DNA of 64,000 nucleotides, taken from contig QUOL01000020.1 in assembly GCA_009761415.1 (NCBI GenBank), forward strand, positions 372,001-436,000, read 5' to 3'. This DNA is from Sarcomyxa edulis. Its lineage: Eukaryota > Basidiomycota > Agaricomycetes > Agaricales > Mycenaceae. Position 1 is the first letter of the stretch; each line of letters opens with the position of its first letter. The notes beneath the pieces are model-generated. The model was not told the origin of the DNA, did not search any database, and saw only the letters and a list, made by a program, of their open reading frames with translations. Shown piece after piece: positions 48,227-60,377 of this stretch. A program made the position numbers and the translations under genes.

Positions 48227-49789
48227 ATGTATCGCAAGTGGGTTACTACTGTCTTTGTGACTTCCATCACCTCAGTCTTCCTCTATCGCTCGATATCGAT
48301 ATTCAGTATGACACCGTCGACACTAACTCCATCAGCCTTCAAGCAAGTCATTGTTGTGGGCTCAGGTCTCGCAGGACTGTCAGCTGCCTCTCAACTCGTC
48401 GCCCATAATGTCCCCGTTCACCTACTTGAGAGATCCACCAAGCCGGGTGGAAACTCCATCAAAGCTTCCTCGGGCATCAATGGTGCTCCCACCAAGTATC
48501 AGCCTCTCCCAGGTGAGTTCTCAATCACACTCTAGTGGAGAATTATAGCAGCTCAAAGACAGGTACTAGATTCCAACTTTTACGATGATTCTGTAAGGTC
48601 TGCGGGAGTGGCGTTCACTAAAACCGAGACTCCGCAGAGACAAAAGCTCATCTCAACCCTGACCGATTCTTCCAGTGGTGCAATCAACTGGCTCGTAGAC
48701 GAGAAAGGCATTGATCTGCGCACCGTCGCTCAACTAGGTGGTCACAGCCTTCCCCGTACCCATCGAGGATCAGGCAAGCTCCCACCAGGAGCAGCAATTG
48801 TGACAACACTCCTCAACGATTTGAAAGGCAACCCACTATTTCACCTTGAGACCTCGTCTGCTGTGACAAAGGTTTTGGAAACAGGAGGCGAGGTCTCTGG
48901 TGTGCAATACATCAGTGGAGAGGAGACGAAAGAGCTGCATGGACCGGTGGTATTCGCCAGTGGTGGATTTGCAGGCGATGCTAAGGGAATGCTCGCGAAA
49001 TATCGACCGGATCTCAAGGACTTTCCTTCAACGAATGAACCACGACCCGGAACTCAGACGCTGCTGACGGAAGTTGGAGCTCAACTTCTGGACATGGAGC
49101 TCGTTCAAGTGCATCCCACCAGTTTCGTCGATCCAAAGGATATCTCCAATCCGCTCAAATTCCTTGCCGCCGAACTTCTGCGTGGTGAAGGTGGGCTGAT
49201 GTTGCTGGATGGCAAACGGTTCGTGGATGAGATGCAGACGAGACAGCATATCACGGATAAAATCATGCAATCAGAGCAATCTCCTGCGGAGGGCGACGAG
49301 AAGCTGAGGCAGTGGGATATCACTCTGGTGCTGGACGAGGCTTGTTACCAGGCCGCGAAATCGCACATCGATTTCTACATCTTCAAAGGACTCATGTCTA
49401 AAACCACCATCTCCCAACTCCGCAACCCTTCCCTAGCTCTCTCCTCCATACAAGCCTACGCAGACGCCGCCGCCGGGAAAATCAAAGACCCATTTGGCCG
49501 CACTGCCTTTGCGCATTGGGCGCTCAAGGAAGTCACGCCCGAAAGTGTGGTGTATGTTGGGAGGGTCACGCCCGCTATTCACTTCACTATGGGTGGTGTG
49601 TTGTTCAATGAGAAGAGCGAGGTGTTAAATGCCAAGCATGAGCGCATCCGCGGCCTCTGGGCTGCAGGTGAGATTACGGGTGGTGTGCATGGGGATAATC
49701 GGTTGGGTGGCTCAAGTCTTTTAGAGTGTGTCGTTTTTGGACGTATTGCGGGCGATGGAGCTGCGGCTTTCTATAAGGAAAAGAAATAG
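48227..49789 (+). CDS. Soluble FAD-dependent fumarate reductase (OSM1/FRD1-like)
   Basis: Two exons (48227-48512, 48549-49789) encode 508 aa. The N-terminus has a short basic, hydrophobic segment (MYRKWVTTVFVTSITSVFLY), likely a signal anchor or targeting peptide. It is followed by the dinucleotide-binding fold VIVVGSGLAGLSAASQL and HLLERSTKPGGNS. Substrate and catalytic elements include LGGHSLPRTHR, HPTSFVDP, the GGVHGDNRLGGSSLLECVV C-terminal FAD box and an Arg/His-rich active-site segment. The enzyme reduces fumarate to succinate with reduced flavin and supports redox balance and ER or mitochondrial protein oxidation in yeast. The intron is only 36 nt. ATG 48309 is an alternative start without the leader. 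Confidence 0.92.
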
Positions 49790-50108
49790 AGGCTTCTGCT
49801 CTCTGTCACCAATTGACCGTCCTGCTTGTAGTCATATAACAAAGAGATCATGTACATTATCCATATTTTCCGAGACCTTCCTCCCCACAAGATGCAGAAA
49901 TGGCCGCTTTGGCCGAAATGGCCGCTTTGGCCGAAATAGGCCGAAATTCGTCGATCACTCGTACTTAGATTCAACGCCTCTTCAACGCTTCTTGAGCTTG
50001 AAAACCGTTATCCTTGTGTTATCCTTAGCATCCACGACCGCAAGCAGATGCATCCCTCCTTCACCGCGATTTTCGTCACGACGACGACGACGACCGCCGT
50101 TATCTGCT
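49790..50108. other. Intergenic region with GGCC minisatellite
   Basis: The 319 bases between fumarate reductase and the kinase-like gene contain the minisatellite at 49897-49950. The + frame is open through much of this stretch, so the kinase-like gene could start further upstream than 50109. Confidence 0.5.
49897..49950. repeat. 18-bp GGCC-rich minisatellite
   Basis: The unit GAAATGGCCGCTTTGGCC occurs twice in tandem, followed by shortened GAAATAGGCC and GAAATTCG copies. Each unit contains two GGCC sites and an internal near-palindrome (GGCCGCTTTGGCC). Confidence 0.8.
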
Positions 50109-51467
50109 ATGCTTTATGGACGCAAACAGCATGTTTTAGGAAACGAAGAGCTATCCAAAACGTGTGTCTATGTTGTATTTAGCCATATGACTGGCAAACT
50201 CATAGCCATACAGGCTCCACGCGACTTGGACACTTGGAGACAGCCTGGTCCCTCCGTCGAAGCTTGTGAAAATGTTTGGCGGGAAGTAGAACAAGTGTTC
50301 CTTGATCACGGCTACACTCTTTGGACCCATTATTTTGATTTTGTTTTGAAAGCTCCCAGGATTTATCCCAGTGCCAGTGGATTCGCGTATGCGCTACCTA
50401 GTCGAGGTATATCTGACGCTATTGGCTCTGTCAGTGATCTGCTCCGGTTCGAATGTTGGGTACGATATATTCGATCCTCAGAACGTCGAAATGTCTTGCC
50501 TGATAGTAACCATCCCAAAGACTCCTTTGAATCGTGCGATTCGTACTCCGGATGGCCGCGATGCCATTGTTCGAGTCATCAAGATTGGTAACGAAGGCAG
50601 AGAGCATCTTAACATCCTCAGGAAGATCGCTACTTCTCCTCATGCCTTAATCAGCTCAGACCATACGCTACCGTTGTGGAACCAGTTTGAACTGGGTCAT
50701 ATTACTTTCGGTGTCTTCCCTCTGGTGGGTGGCTCAATGAGGGACGCCTGGAACGGGTGGCCAAAGAATTCGGTGGGTGACATTATGAACATGTTGATGC
50801 AAGCTTTGGAGGTAAGCCCGCCGCAGCATACCTGTTCTATATCTTCGTAGACCCTTATTTCGGTTTTTATAGACTCGCATTTATCCACAATCTGAATATT
50901 GCACATCGCGTAAGCACTCGGCCCTCTCTATCTGCGTATCGCTAATTTCAACTCACTGTCTAGGACGCATTTCACACTCACTTCGTTGTCGAATGGCATC
51001 CAGAATCCCTGCTTACCTTGACCATCTCTCCTTCTCGTCCACGCGTCTATCTCATCGACTTTGAGGTTGCCATTCAGTTCCCTGATGACTGTCTACCAGA
51101 AGATCGAGTCTGCGTAGGTCTCCCGCTCGGTGGTTCCTTTCCTGAAGAGCACATGTACGCTGCTCCACGAGCCCCAGAGACCCTAACCGGTATTTCGTAC
51201 AGTCCGTTCAAACTTGATGTTTGGCAACTTGGGACGTCATTCATGAATTATAAAGTGTGTATCAAGTATTTCTTGCCGTATAGTCATCGTTCTAATCTAT
51301 GATTTCCTTTCTAGACCAACATTCCTCAGCTTGATGCCTTCCTAGTGGAGCTTAGATGTCCAGATTCTCAATCGCGTCTGAGTGCACAAGATGCGCTCAC
51401 GAAGTTAACCTCCATCATCAACGGCATGCCCCCTGTATCGCTGCTTGTTGCTGGAGAGACTTCTTGA
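50109..51467 (+). CDS. Kinase-like protein (fungal HRD/DFE family), frame doubtful
   Basis: Proposed exons are 50109-50459, 50521-50811, 50873-50909, 50964-51254 and 51315-51467. Residues resemble a C-lobe kinase: NLNIAHRDAFHTHF (HRD without the usual LKPEN), VYLIDFEVAIQF (DFE instead of DFG), APETLTG-YSPFKLDVWQLG (APE and DVW). This family is a large Agaricomycete expansion of uncertain catalytic activity. Between exons 2 and 3 the phases disagree by two bases: exon 2 ends after a whole codon, while exon 3 needs two bases from it. A weaker donor inside exon 2 would repair the frame with loss of about five residues; otherwise this copy carries an indel and may be a pseudogene. The start at 50109 is a best guess. 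Confidence 0.6.
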
Positions 51468-52094
51468 GTCCAAAATCCAACTGACTACCGTGGCTTTCTG
51501 AAATCAATCCTCCTATGTAGATACCCCCTTACGTTTGCCTTGTACTTTTTTATCCGTTCATCCCTTCTGGAGCTTGTTCCTCATTTGTATCACTCCTTTA
51601 TGTCTTCAAAATCCTAGTCAGCATCACTCGAAATCTGATATCTCGAATTTGTGTAACTTCTGGTCTACTTGGTCTTGTGGGTCGCTACAGCGATGTGATT
51701 GTCGCTACTGCATGAACTACAGTTGAACTACAGTGACTGAACCCGATCGATCACTTATGAGTCACGCGAGCCTGTTTGGCGCCGACGTGTGTCACAAACA
51801 TGCGGCGCCGAGCTTCGCCGAGTCACGGTCTGAGTCAATGGGGGCGATCTCAGCGCCGCCGCTTTGTCTCAGTTTACATCTGTTCGACCGTGATCGTATT
51901 CGATTTAGACCGCCTCTTCGATTTCAAGGAGCTCTGTACTTTAGTGCTCAAGCGCTCGAGCTTCGACCGACGACGATCCTTCTTTGGTCCAAGGATTCGG
52001 GGTGTAGTAAGCCAAGTTCGATACACGGATTTTCTTCCTCGAAGAAACTAAATTCGACTCTGCTTCTAGCAACACTGTAATAATTGAGACCAGA
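51468..52094. other. Intergenic region before the 52 kb F-box gene
   Basis: No gene is seen in these 627 bases. A short repeated GAACTACAGT motif occurs at 51715-51735. Open frames here are short and unlike coding sequence. Confidence 0.5.
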
Positions 52095-53689
52095 ATGGAC
52101 ACGATTCGTGTATTGCCCAACGAACTTTGGATATGTGTATTCGAGCACATCCATCGATCCTGCGATCTCTCCAAGATCATTCAAACTTCCCGACATTTCT
52201 ACGCTTTGGGTATCCGAGTCCTCTATCGCGATATTCATTACATGGGTCCTCAGATGTTTGCTCAGAATATCCGGTTCTGGTCTCAACAGTCTCCCACAAT
52301 GGCGTCAATAACACGCTCGTTGACAATAGGAATGTCACGCTTGTCCTCAGACGCCTTCAACCACAGCTCCATACTGGTCCTCGTCGATGCAGATGGTACC
52401 TGGAAGAATCCTTCGAGACCTTTCACTGAGTACGATCCATATGCATGGAAATCTAGAAAGGAATTGGAACTGGTCTCAAAAGGAAAAACCGTTGACTTCT
52501 ATGCGTCCGCTGCTCTCTATGAAGCTATGGCTCAGCGTATAACTGCCTTTACTATGCTTCGAGAGCTACTTTTTGAAAACGCCAACCCCCCTAGAATCAT
52601 CTACGACGCCCTCCCTTCCCTTCGGAATCTTAGACACCTAGGATTTCAAGACTGTACACTTCCATGGGCGTCAGAGTTTGAACCATCTTGGTTCTCATCG
52701 CTTCCCATCACGGAACTGACATTGCGGCAGATAAAAGGAGACAGAGACCATGGCATGACGGGTACGCGAGCATTGTTATTAGCGACCGCCAACAATCTTC
52801 GCATCCTCCGAGTCGATTGGACGACCCATTCCGCTAGATTCTTCACCCATGGCTATTCTGTTAATGAACCCCTCTACAATTTGCCTACTGGACTCGAGCA
52901 TCTCGAGCTTGGATTACCTGATGCGAAGAACTGGCCCACCGAACTGGACACGTCACTGACAATGCTCCTCAATCCTCTCGTGTCATTCCTCACTAAATAC
53001 CCTCAACTTCGGCGACTTTCCCTACTGAACAAAGCCTTGGATATCCCTCTATCTGTTGATGCACTGCCCAATCTAAACTTCTTCACGGGCCCACTCGGGG
53101 CTATCCCTAAAGTACTCAAGGGCAGACCTGTGAAACACCTTGTCATCTCAGATACCGACAGACCGTATACGGATTACACGAGACATTTCCTACCTCGACT
53201 GGGAAAAATAAAACCAGGACTCGAAACTATCTTGTTCACGCTACGTAAATGGGACAACGAGATCTTATATCCCCTTGTACAGATACTCCCCGATTTACAA
53301 ACACTGTCCATAAATTATGAGCTCGGTGGTCCTTCCGAGGTATGTTTCTGACAATAGCACATAGACATAGATTGTTTCTGACTACATGTTATCAGCATAC
53401 ATTGCTTAGCCTGGGTGCCCATTTCTTATACCGTCTTCCACGTCTCCGCACCCTACGGCTTTCCCAAGTGTGGAAACGAGACTCTTCGGAGTTGCCGGAG
53501 CGGTTCACTGACGAGGATTTCGAGGACTTTCTCGCTGCCTGGCGAAAACATTGCTGGGCTCTTCGCGAAGTTCAATTTGTTCCGCAGTATGTCTGGAGGA
53601 GGGCTTTTGATGGTGATCGTTGGTGTAAGAGGAAATTGGATCAAGAACAGGAACCAAGTAAGTGGGATATAGACTGTTGTGGAATTTAA
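52095..53689 (+). CDS. F-box / leucine-rich-repeat protein
   Basis: Two exons (52095-53339, 53396-53689) encode 512 aa. The N-terminus is an F-box (VLPNELWICVFEHIHRSCDL with RHFYALGIRVLYRDIHY). The rest consists of irregular leucine-rich repeats (LRNLRHLGFQDC; LPITELTLRQIKG; LEHLELGLPDAKN; LRRLSLLNKALD). The C-terminal exon is basic and aromatic. This is a typical member of the very large Agaricomycete F-box group, presumably the substrate-binding part of an SCF ubiquitin ligase. The substrate cannot be inferred. Confidence 0.85.
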
Positions 53690-54292
53690 GTATACAATCA
53701 AAGTACGTGTGTCCATTGCGTTTCGTATCTGTTTCTAATACCAGTACCAGTCTGTACTGTAGGTTGATCTGCTGAATTATGCATCTCTCGTTCGGGCTGT
53801 TTTGTTTTATTGTTGTTAGTCTCTTGTCAAATCGTACTATGCCTCATGACGAGTTACGCGCCCCGTCGAATTGTGAGTCGTTCTTTCTGACACTAGCATC
53901 TGAAATTGACTAAATTGACCAGAATATACATTGCACGGCATGCCACCGACTCGACAGGGGTATGGTCAAATTCTTGCAGACCAGTGACTGGAGAATGTCA
54001 GACATCCTGACCCATTTCATCTCGACACAAAAGTCGCGTCAGTGCCCAGCGTTTATATGTGAACATGTGACACACGCGTCTATCCAATCGGGAAGCAGCT
54101 GACCCATAGCCTGAGGCATCAACTTTCACGCCAACTTTCATTCTCACCATACACGTAGGGTCCCATGATGTGTAATACTAATCCTAGCCTGGTCACGGTG
54201 TCCGGGATATGTCTCTATATAAATCCTCGCACGACTATGGGGGGGATGATCCATTCTATTAACTCTTCCCCACCTTCTAGTTAATCTCAACC
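53690..54292. other. Intergenic region before the formaldehyde dehydrogenase gene
   Basis: The 603 bases hold the F-box 3' UTR and the promoter of the next gene, including a TATA box at 54216-54224. No other gene is visible. Confidence 0.55.
54216..54224 (+). promoter_or_regulatory. TATA box of the dehydrogenase gene
   Basis: TATATAAAT lies 69-77 bases before the ATG at 54293, followed by a pyrimidine-rich leader (CTCTTCCCCACCTTC), the classic layout of a strongly expressed fungal promoter. Confidence 0.6.
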
Positions 54293-56419
54293 ATGTCTGC
54301 TACTATGCGCGCTGTGGTCTATGACAAGCCCTTCTCGGTATCTGTCCAGAAGGTCAAGAAACCTGTCATCGAACATCCTGATGACATCATCGTCAAGGGT
54401 GAGTATCTTCCAATAATCCATCGTGTCGAAATCTCTGAAAAATGCTTATGCCTTATCAGTGACGACGACATGTATCTGTGGGAGGTGAGCGTTCGTTCTT
54501 TCTTTGCCGGAATCCTGTCTCTCACAGATAGACCGGCAGCGATTTACACATGTACGAAGGCCGCACGGCCGCTCAAGCAGGAATCGTATTCGGACATGAA
54601 AAGTGAGCTCGTCGTGATAGTCACAGTCTTCTCGCATGTTAATTTTTGGTGATGTAGTATGGGAATCGTGGATGTACGTACTTCGAGTGCCCTCCACTTC
54701 GATTGTCTTCGATGTCCTCACGCGACTTATAAATTCACGATCAAACGTTACAGGAAGTTGGTGCCGGCGTTACTGTGGGTTCTGTATGCTTCTGTGACGA
54801 TGACGGTCGGAGTCTGATTTAAACGATGCTTTGTAGCTTTTGAAGAAGGGCGATCGCGTGGTTATGCCTTTCAATGTTGCATGTGGACGGTGCCTCAATT
54901 GCGAGGAAGGCAAATCCGCTTTCTGCACCCATGTCAACCCAGGATTTGTGAGTTGTCGATCTCGAAATTCAGATAGCGTTCTGTTCATTGAATCATGATA
55001 TTTAGGCTGGAGGGTACGCTGTTTCGCGATAAACATTTTCAGCAGTCATCATTGACCACTTTGATTCCACTTCGTAGAGCTTACGGGTAAGATGTTCTTC
55101 GATCTGTCGTTTACGATATATTGACTTGACCGGGTCACTCTTAGTTATGTAGCCATGGGTCCTTATCCAGGTGGTCAAGCCGTAGGTGGTACTTCTGTTG
55201 TAGGTTTTGCAATCACTAACATACTTTCCCGTGGTCACAGGAATTTGTCAGAGTCCCTTTCGCAGACTTCAACGCTTTGATTCTTCCCCCTGGATCGGAG
55301 CATGAAGAAGATTTTGCTTTGCTCGCTGATATCTTCCCTACGGTGCTGTATCAGAACACCCCTTCCACTTTGTTCGTGAACATTCATACCTTCGCATATA
55401 CAGGGCTGGCATGGCGTGGAACTCTCTGTGCGTATGAAGCTTAATCTTCATCGAAATTCAATTCTCAAGGGTCCATCGCCCTTATATAGGGCTTTCGTCC
55501 CGGCGAATCGGTCGCAGTATTTGGCGCCGGACCCGTAGGTCTCATGGCGGCATATTCGGCAGTCATTCGTGGTGCCTCAGAAGTCTACGTTGTCGACCGC
55601 GTGCCCGAGAGGTTGGCGAAAGCTAAAGAGATTGGTTGTATTCCGATCAACTTTGCAGAAGGTGATGCTGTTGCACAGATCAAGAGCTTGAGAGGAGGGT
55701 GCGTTTAGGTTGAACCCCGAATCTCTAACTATCTCACTTCTTTCATGCTTTTTCCACAGGAAGGAGGTAGATCGTGGCGTCGATGGTACTTTGCGCCCTA
55801 TTTCTACATCCCCAGTTCCTCATAACTGATCGCCGCTTTCTTAAGCCGTGGGATATCAAGCTACAACAGGGGATGGGAAAACCGAACAACCTAATGCTGT
55901 TCTTGAAGCCTTAATTGGTGTTGTTCGACCGACCGGCGGTCTAGGGATTCCTGGTCTATACGTTCCAAGTGATCCCGGAGCTCCCGACTCTGCTGCCGCG
56001 AAGTAAGAGACTTTGACCATATATCTATTCTGGGTGCTCATCGGAGGATATATATACTAGGGGTTATATTTCGTTCCCTTTCGGTACGTTTAACTCTCCC
56101 TGCTGCGAGTTGACTAGCTTACCTTGTTCCTTGTGCAGGAAAACTATTCGAGAAAGGGTTGTCCCTTGGTACTGGACAATGCAATGTCAAAGTAAGTGTC
56201 TCCCTTATGTTATTCTAGGTTTAAGTTCCAAGGCGATATCCTCATCCTTACCTTTCTTCATAGTCGTACAACCGCTACTTGCGCGATCTGATCATTGCTG
56301 GACGCGCAAAACCGTCTTTTGTCGTTTCCCACAATCTATCTCTCGACGAAGCTGCAGATGCATACGTGAAATTTGATAAGAGGATCGACGGGTATACAAA
56401 GGTTCTTTTGCACCCGTGA
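54293..56419 (+). CDS. Glutathione-independent formaldehyde dehydrogenase-like zinc ADH
   Basis: The 17 exons are 54293-54398, 54460-54484, 54540-54602, 54658-54673, 54754-54774, 54837-54947, 55006-55013, 55078-55086, 55145-55181, 55241-55342, 55404-55427, 55490-55698, 55760-55785, 55846-56002, 56061-56083, 56139-56191 and 56264-56419. They give 381 aa with closed phases. It is a medium-chain zinc dehydrogenase: catalytic zinc ligands CICGSDLHMYEG and GHEN, the structural zinc site CGRCLNCEEGKSAFC, the formaldehyde-dehydrogenase tag GGAYGYVAMGPYPGGQA, and a Rossmann motif VAVFGAGPVGLMAA. Bacterial relatives dismutate formaldehyde with tightly bound NAD. The fungal role (aldehyde detoxification or alcohol oxidation) is an inference. 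Exons 7 and 8 are 8 and 9 nt. Confidence 0.92.
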
Positions 56420-56803
56420 ACGTATTATGCTTTCGTCTATCTTTACCGTGTACTTATATCGCCATTCACCGCTCCGAAATCTTGTCATTTCACCTTCTCT
56501 GATCAGATCATTTACTTACGCCGATAGAAGACTGCGCCCTCCGAGCTTAACAATATCAAACTCCTAGTCCTGTTATGGACGTCGACTAATCCGACGACAG
56601 TTCCGGCAAATAGGCGACTCCCATCATGATACGCCGCTCAGCAAGACTGCCGTTAGTATCTAGACTGCTCCAATCTACACTCTATAGGATTAAATTCCCA
56701 TGAAGTGCAATGTCGCTTCCGTATAACGTGTCCCTTCTTTAAGGTGCGGTGTCGTTATAAAGTCTTGAGACATACTGTCTTCCTGCCTACACTTCCCTTC
56801 GAG
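56420..56803. other. Intergenic region before the 56.8 kb F-box gene
   Basis: No gene is seen in these 384 bases. An in-frame upstream ATG at 56705 could lengthen the next protein by 33 residues. Confidence 0.5.
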
Positions 56804-58395
56804 ATGACTGTTTGTAGGCTATCTCGTCCTTCCAAGCTATCCTTCATAGCTACAGAGACACTCGACCAGTGCGTATCCTGGATTGACTCTCACCATGACT
56901 TGATATCCTTCGCTCTCACATGTCGCATCCTGAAAGCATTAATAATTCCCCGTCACTCTCAATACCGTTTCATTAGGATGCACCATCAGACTCCTCACAT
57001 CTGGGCTCATCTCGCTCGCCGCAAAGATCTCTCTATGAATGTAAGAGCGGTACATCTCCATGACGTCACCCTCCTGAAATCCCCAGACATCTTGCCATCT
57101 ACGTTGGTGGATGATTGCCTTGATGGTAGCGCAAAGCATAGGGAGGAAGACCAGAGGATCAACAACATGTGTCTTGCTTTACAAAACATGGACAGCATGA
57201 CGCATTTTGCGTGGTCGCGCCACGCATACCCATATCCCAGGCTTACAGCAACCACCACAGCGCTTGGAGATAACCTGTTTCGTTTTCTATGCCAATGCTC
57301 ATCGTTAACGCATCTGACCCTATTGGGTGATTTTGGAGAAGGTCAACACCCAGAGACCAGTTTCGATTGCGTGCGTCCCAGTTCTATTACTGATCTCTCG
57401 GGGATCTCTCGAAATGTGCCCAACTCATTATTTTATGGATTTAGATTTGGAACATATCTAATTTGCGGTCTATATCGCTCGCAGGACCAGCCTGGATCAA
57501 GTCTTCGAATGCTTTCCATATTTACGCAATGCTAAAAGCCTCTCCCAATCTCGAAGTGCGTCATCAGGTCATCAGTTCTTGATTGACACAGCATTCACAT
57601 GTTTTTAGAGTCTCACCCTACCAATGGAAGTCCTTTGCCTTTCCGAACTTCGGTTTCCTGCCCTGCGGAAATGTGTATTATTCACTGAATCTGAATTGAG
57701 TTCGACCCCTTGCATTGACGAATCGCGTGTCAGGTTCATAGAGGCCCATCCAACGATAGAAGAATTAACATACTTCCCCATCCGCGATAGAACACTCTCA
57801 CCCGGTAGCCTCCCTGCATTGAAACGACTCAAGACAACTCCCAATATGACTTACTCTATCCTATCCGACTGCACAGTACCTCGCCGGACTATCGAGGCTC
57901 TCGAATGGCTCGTCCTGGAAGAACGAACGATGGAAGTATTCCACAACATCCATTCGGAAAAGTTGTGGAGACTTCACATCGCTAGTTTTGGAAGCCTCGA
58001 TATCCTAGGTCGATTAGGAGATTTACTGCCAGGTGTTACTTGGCTACACGTTCCGCCGCCGACATCGAAGGACTACAGCATCGTGCGTGGCCGTTTCTAT
58101 CTTTACACAGATTCACCTGCTCATGCCGTCCTTCTTTTCGCAGGACGAATGGCTATTTGCTTTGTCTCATTTTCCCAGGCTGGAGATTCTGCGGGGCGGC
58201 GGTCTTTGGTCTTCACCATCCACTCGAGATAGCATACATCTCAGAGACGCAATATCGAAGCTCACACGACTCTGCCCAAACCTACAACAGATAGATCACT
58301 GGAGCTTTGATCAGTGTTTCGAAAATCGTCGGGTCCTAATCACAAAGAATCCCGAAGACGTCAGTTGGGACATAGAGGATCACCCCGTTCTGTGA
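56804..58395 (+). CDS. F-box-like protein with leucine-rich repeats
   Basis: Exon 1 begins at 56804 (ATG with MTVCRLSRPSKLSFIATETL). Later exons are 57485-57555, 57609-58082 and 58144-58395, which join in phase. The end of exon 1 (near 57370-57420) is unresolved, because the strong GTGCGT donor at 57370 leaves the wrong phase for the next exon. An F-box-like start (ATETLDQCVSWIDSHHDLIS with FALTCRILKALIIP) precedes leucine-rich segments (CSSLTHLTLLGDF; LPALKRLKT; FPRLEILRGGGLW). The family is the same as the 52 kb gene but the sequence is diverged. It is probably an SCF adaptor. The ATG at 56705 is an alternative start. Confidence 0.75.
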
Positions 58396-58546
58396 GCATG
58401 TTGACACCGGTCTTCAAGGTGGAGGTCGCTGATCTCGATTGCAGGATCTGGGGCGATTCCGTGTCTCAGCCTTACTGACCATACATACCGAGCATTTACG
58501 GAAGACACTTATTGACACTCTGGACATTTTCGGACATTCTGAACGA

Positions 58547-60377
58547 TTAATTCGGAACGCTCAATAGTACGAGGTTTGCATCTGCAGTAGTACCAGGGAC
58601 TTTGGTGAGAAATGTAATTGCACTTGTCGCATTCGATGCTGTTATCCCGCATTTCTGGACAAAATCGCCAGCGGCGCGTGCTCGCTGTTGGTTGATATAA
58701 GTGGTGAATGATTTGAGGGGACATGTGGATCCCGGGCCGGAGGAACAGTTGGGAATCGGAACGGGGGCGTTGTTGACCTGATCAATTGACTGTTATTATA
58801 GAGAAGTCAGAATAACGAGGAAAACATACGTACCCTGACGCGAACATAGGCCTTGGTATCGAGTTTTGTGTGGTTGTTGGGTACGCCTCCAAGTTGATTA
58901 GCTATGTGTCTTACGCTCTGTCCAGGCATTATCTCTCCAGAGCAAATAAGCTTCTCCAATGCAACGTAACCTCGGAATGAGACCAGATACGAGGAACGGA
59001 AATTGCGTTTGGAGTTCGGTTTAGTAAGCGAAAGCGGAGTTGCTGAGGCGTTCCATAGACCAAGAGCAGATATTATTGGTGGTAAATTGTTGTCGTGCTA
59101 GATCATGACGCATCGTCAAGAGTGCAAATGGTAAGAGATGACGAGACGTACTGTGAATCCCATGATCAGGGGAGGGGGAATGAAGGTACCATTTACGATT
59201 GTTTTGTTCGGACCAACATCGAAGAGATCTGATACCGATTTGATCCAAGGGAATCCCGTTGTGGCAGAAAACGGGTTACCAGGACCAGAACTTTGAAATA
59301 ACGTTGATGAGAATCGAATCATAAGTAGGTGAAAGATTTTTCCCCGCACCCATAATAATAGTTCAGGTCATGAGCATATTCGTAGTCAAGCCACTCGAGA
59401 TCTAAGAACAAGATACGCAGTTTGAGATTCGAAAATAGTACAGGGACATTGGAAGGAAAACGCACCTTCGAACACGTTACAGAATCTGGTATCACTGTTT
59501 ATTTCGGCCGAAAATCCACACAGGTCTTGCATAACGCCAATATCCGTAGGATCTAAAGTTAGCCCATCAAGAAAAGTATTCAACCTGTCTGCTATTTTCT
59601 GTTGGAAGGTTGCTCTGAACGCGGTAGCCGATGCTGCTCCAGTATCTCCAGTTTCGTACAAAGGGCACGAAGCAGACGGCGTCAAGGAGTCTGCAAAGGT
59701 GTAGTTGACAGAGTCGGGGAGGGAAACAACAGTTCCCCGGTTCAGATTCGGAGTAGTGAGATAGTTTCCTTGAGAGAGATATCCACGAAGGAAATACGAG
59801 GCAGTGTCGACTACGCGTTGTTGTCCTCCAGCCCTTTGAATCCAGGCATCAGTAGTGCACACCCTGATATTTTGGTGGAATATCTACCAAACGGTGAAGT
59901 TCTCGCCACCAGGAGTTAACCCGTATCTTTTTCGCAGTTGTACACCTAGATTAAAAGCTTCGCCGGCACCAGTGGAGGACAGAAACAACGGTTCATGAGG
60001 GGCATTATCGATCGGAGGTACCCAGGATGGTATGAACGCAAGTGGCCCATGAGCGGTATATGACGCGTTTTGAAACTTGGCGAATAAGGTTTGCCAACCC
60101 GCAAATGATCCTGGTTCTGGATAACGACTGCCTGGATGTGTTAGGGTTTGGTCAATGACTGAAAAATCGCAACTCACGAGCCATGACGAACTATATAGGC
60201 AGCTTGATCAACTCTGCATCCTGCAGGAGTCGACGCCGAAATCCCGAATTGATCTGGAGCATCGAAATATGGGGATGCAGCTCCGGAGTGATACAATGGA
60301 TTGAAGATCTCATGATTAGTCTGCGCAAGGCATGCAATCGCGAGAGAAAAGAATAGAAACAGGGATAGACGCGGCAT
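58547..60377 (-). CDS. Secreted histidine acid phosphatase (phytase-like)
   Basis: Seven exons (60178-60377, 59888-60127, 59466-59833, 59350-59401, 59152-59290, 58834-59097, 58547-58777) give 497 aa. A clear signal peptide (MPRLSLFLFFSLAIACLAQ) is followed by the catalytic RHGSRYP motif, split across the first intron, and the proton-donor motif GFTHDNNLPP. N-glycosylation sequons (NAS, NFT, NYT, NKT, NCS) and several cysteines fit an exported enzyme. The family hydrolyses phosphomonoesters such as phytate or nucleotides at acidic pH outside the cell; the substrate is not decided by sequence. The reading frame is closed throughout. Confidence 0.93.
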
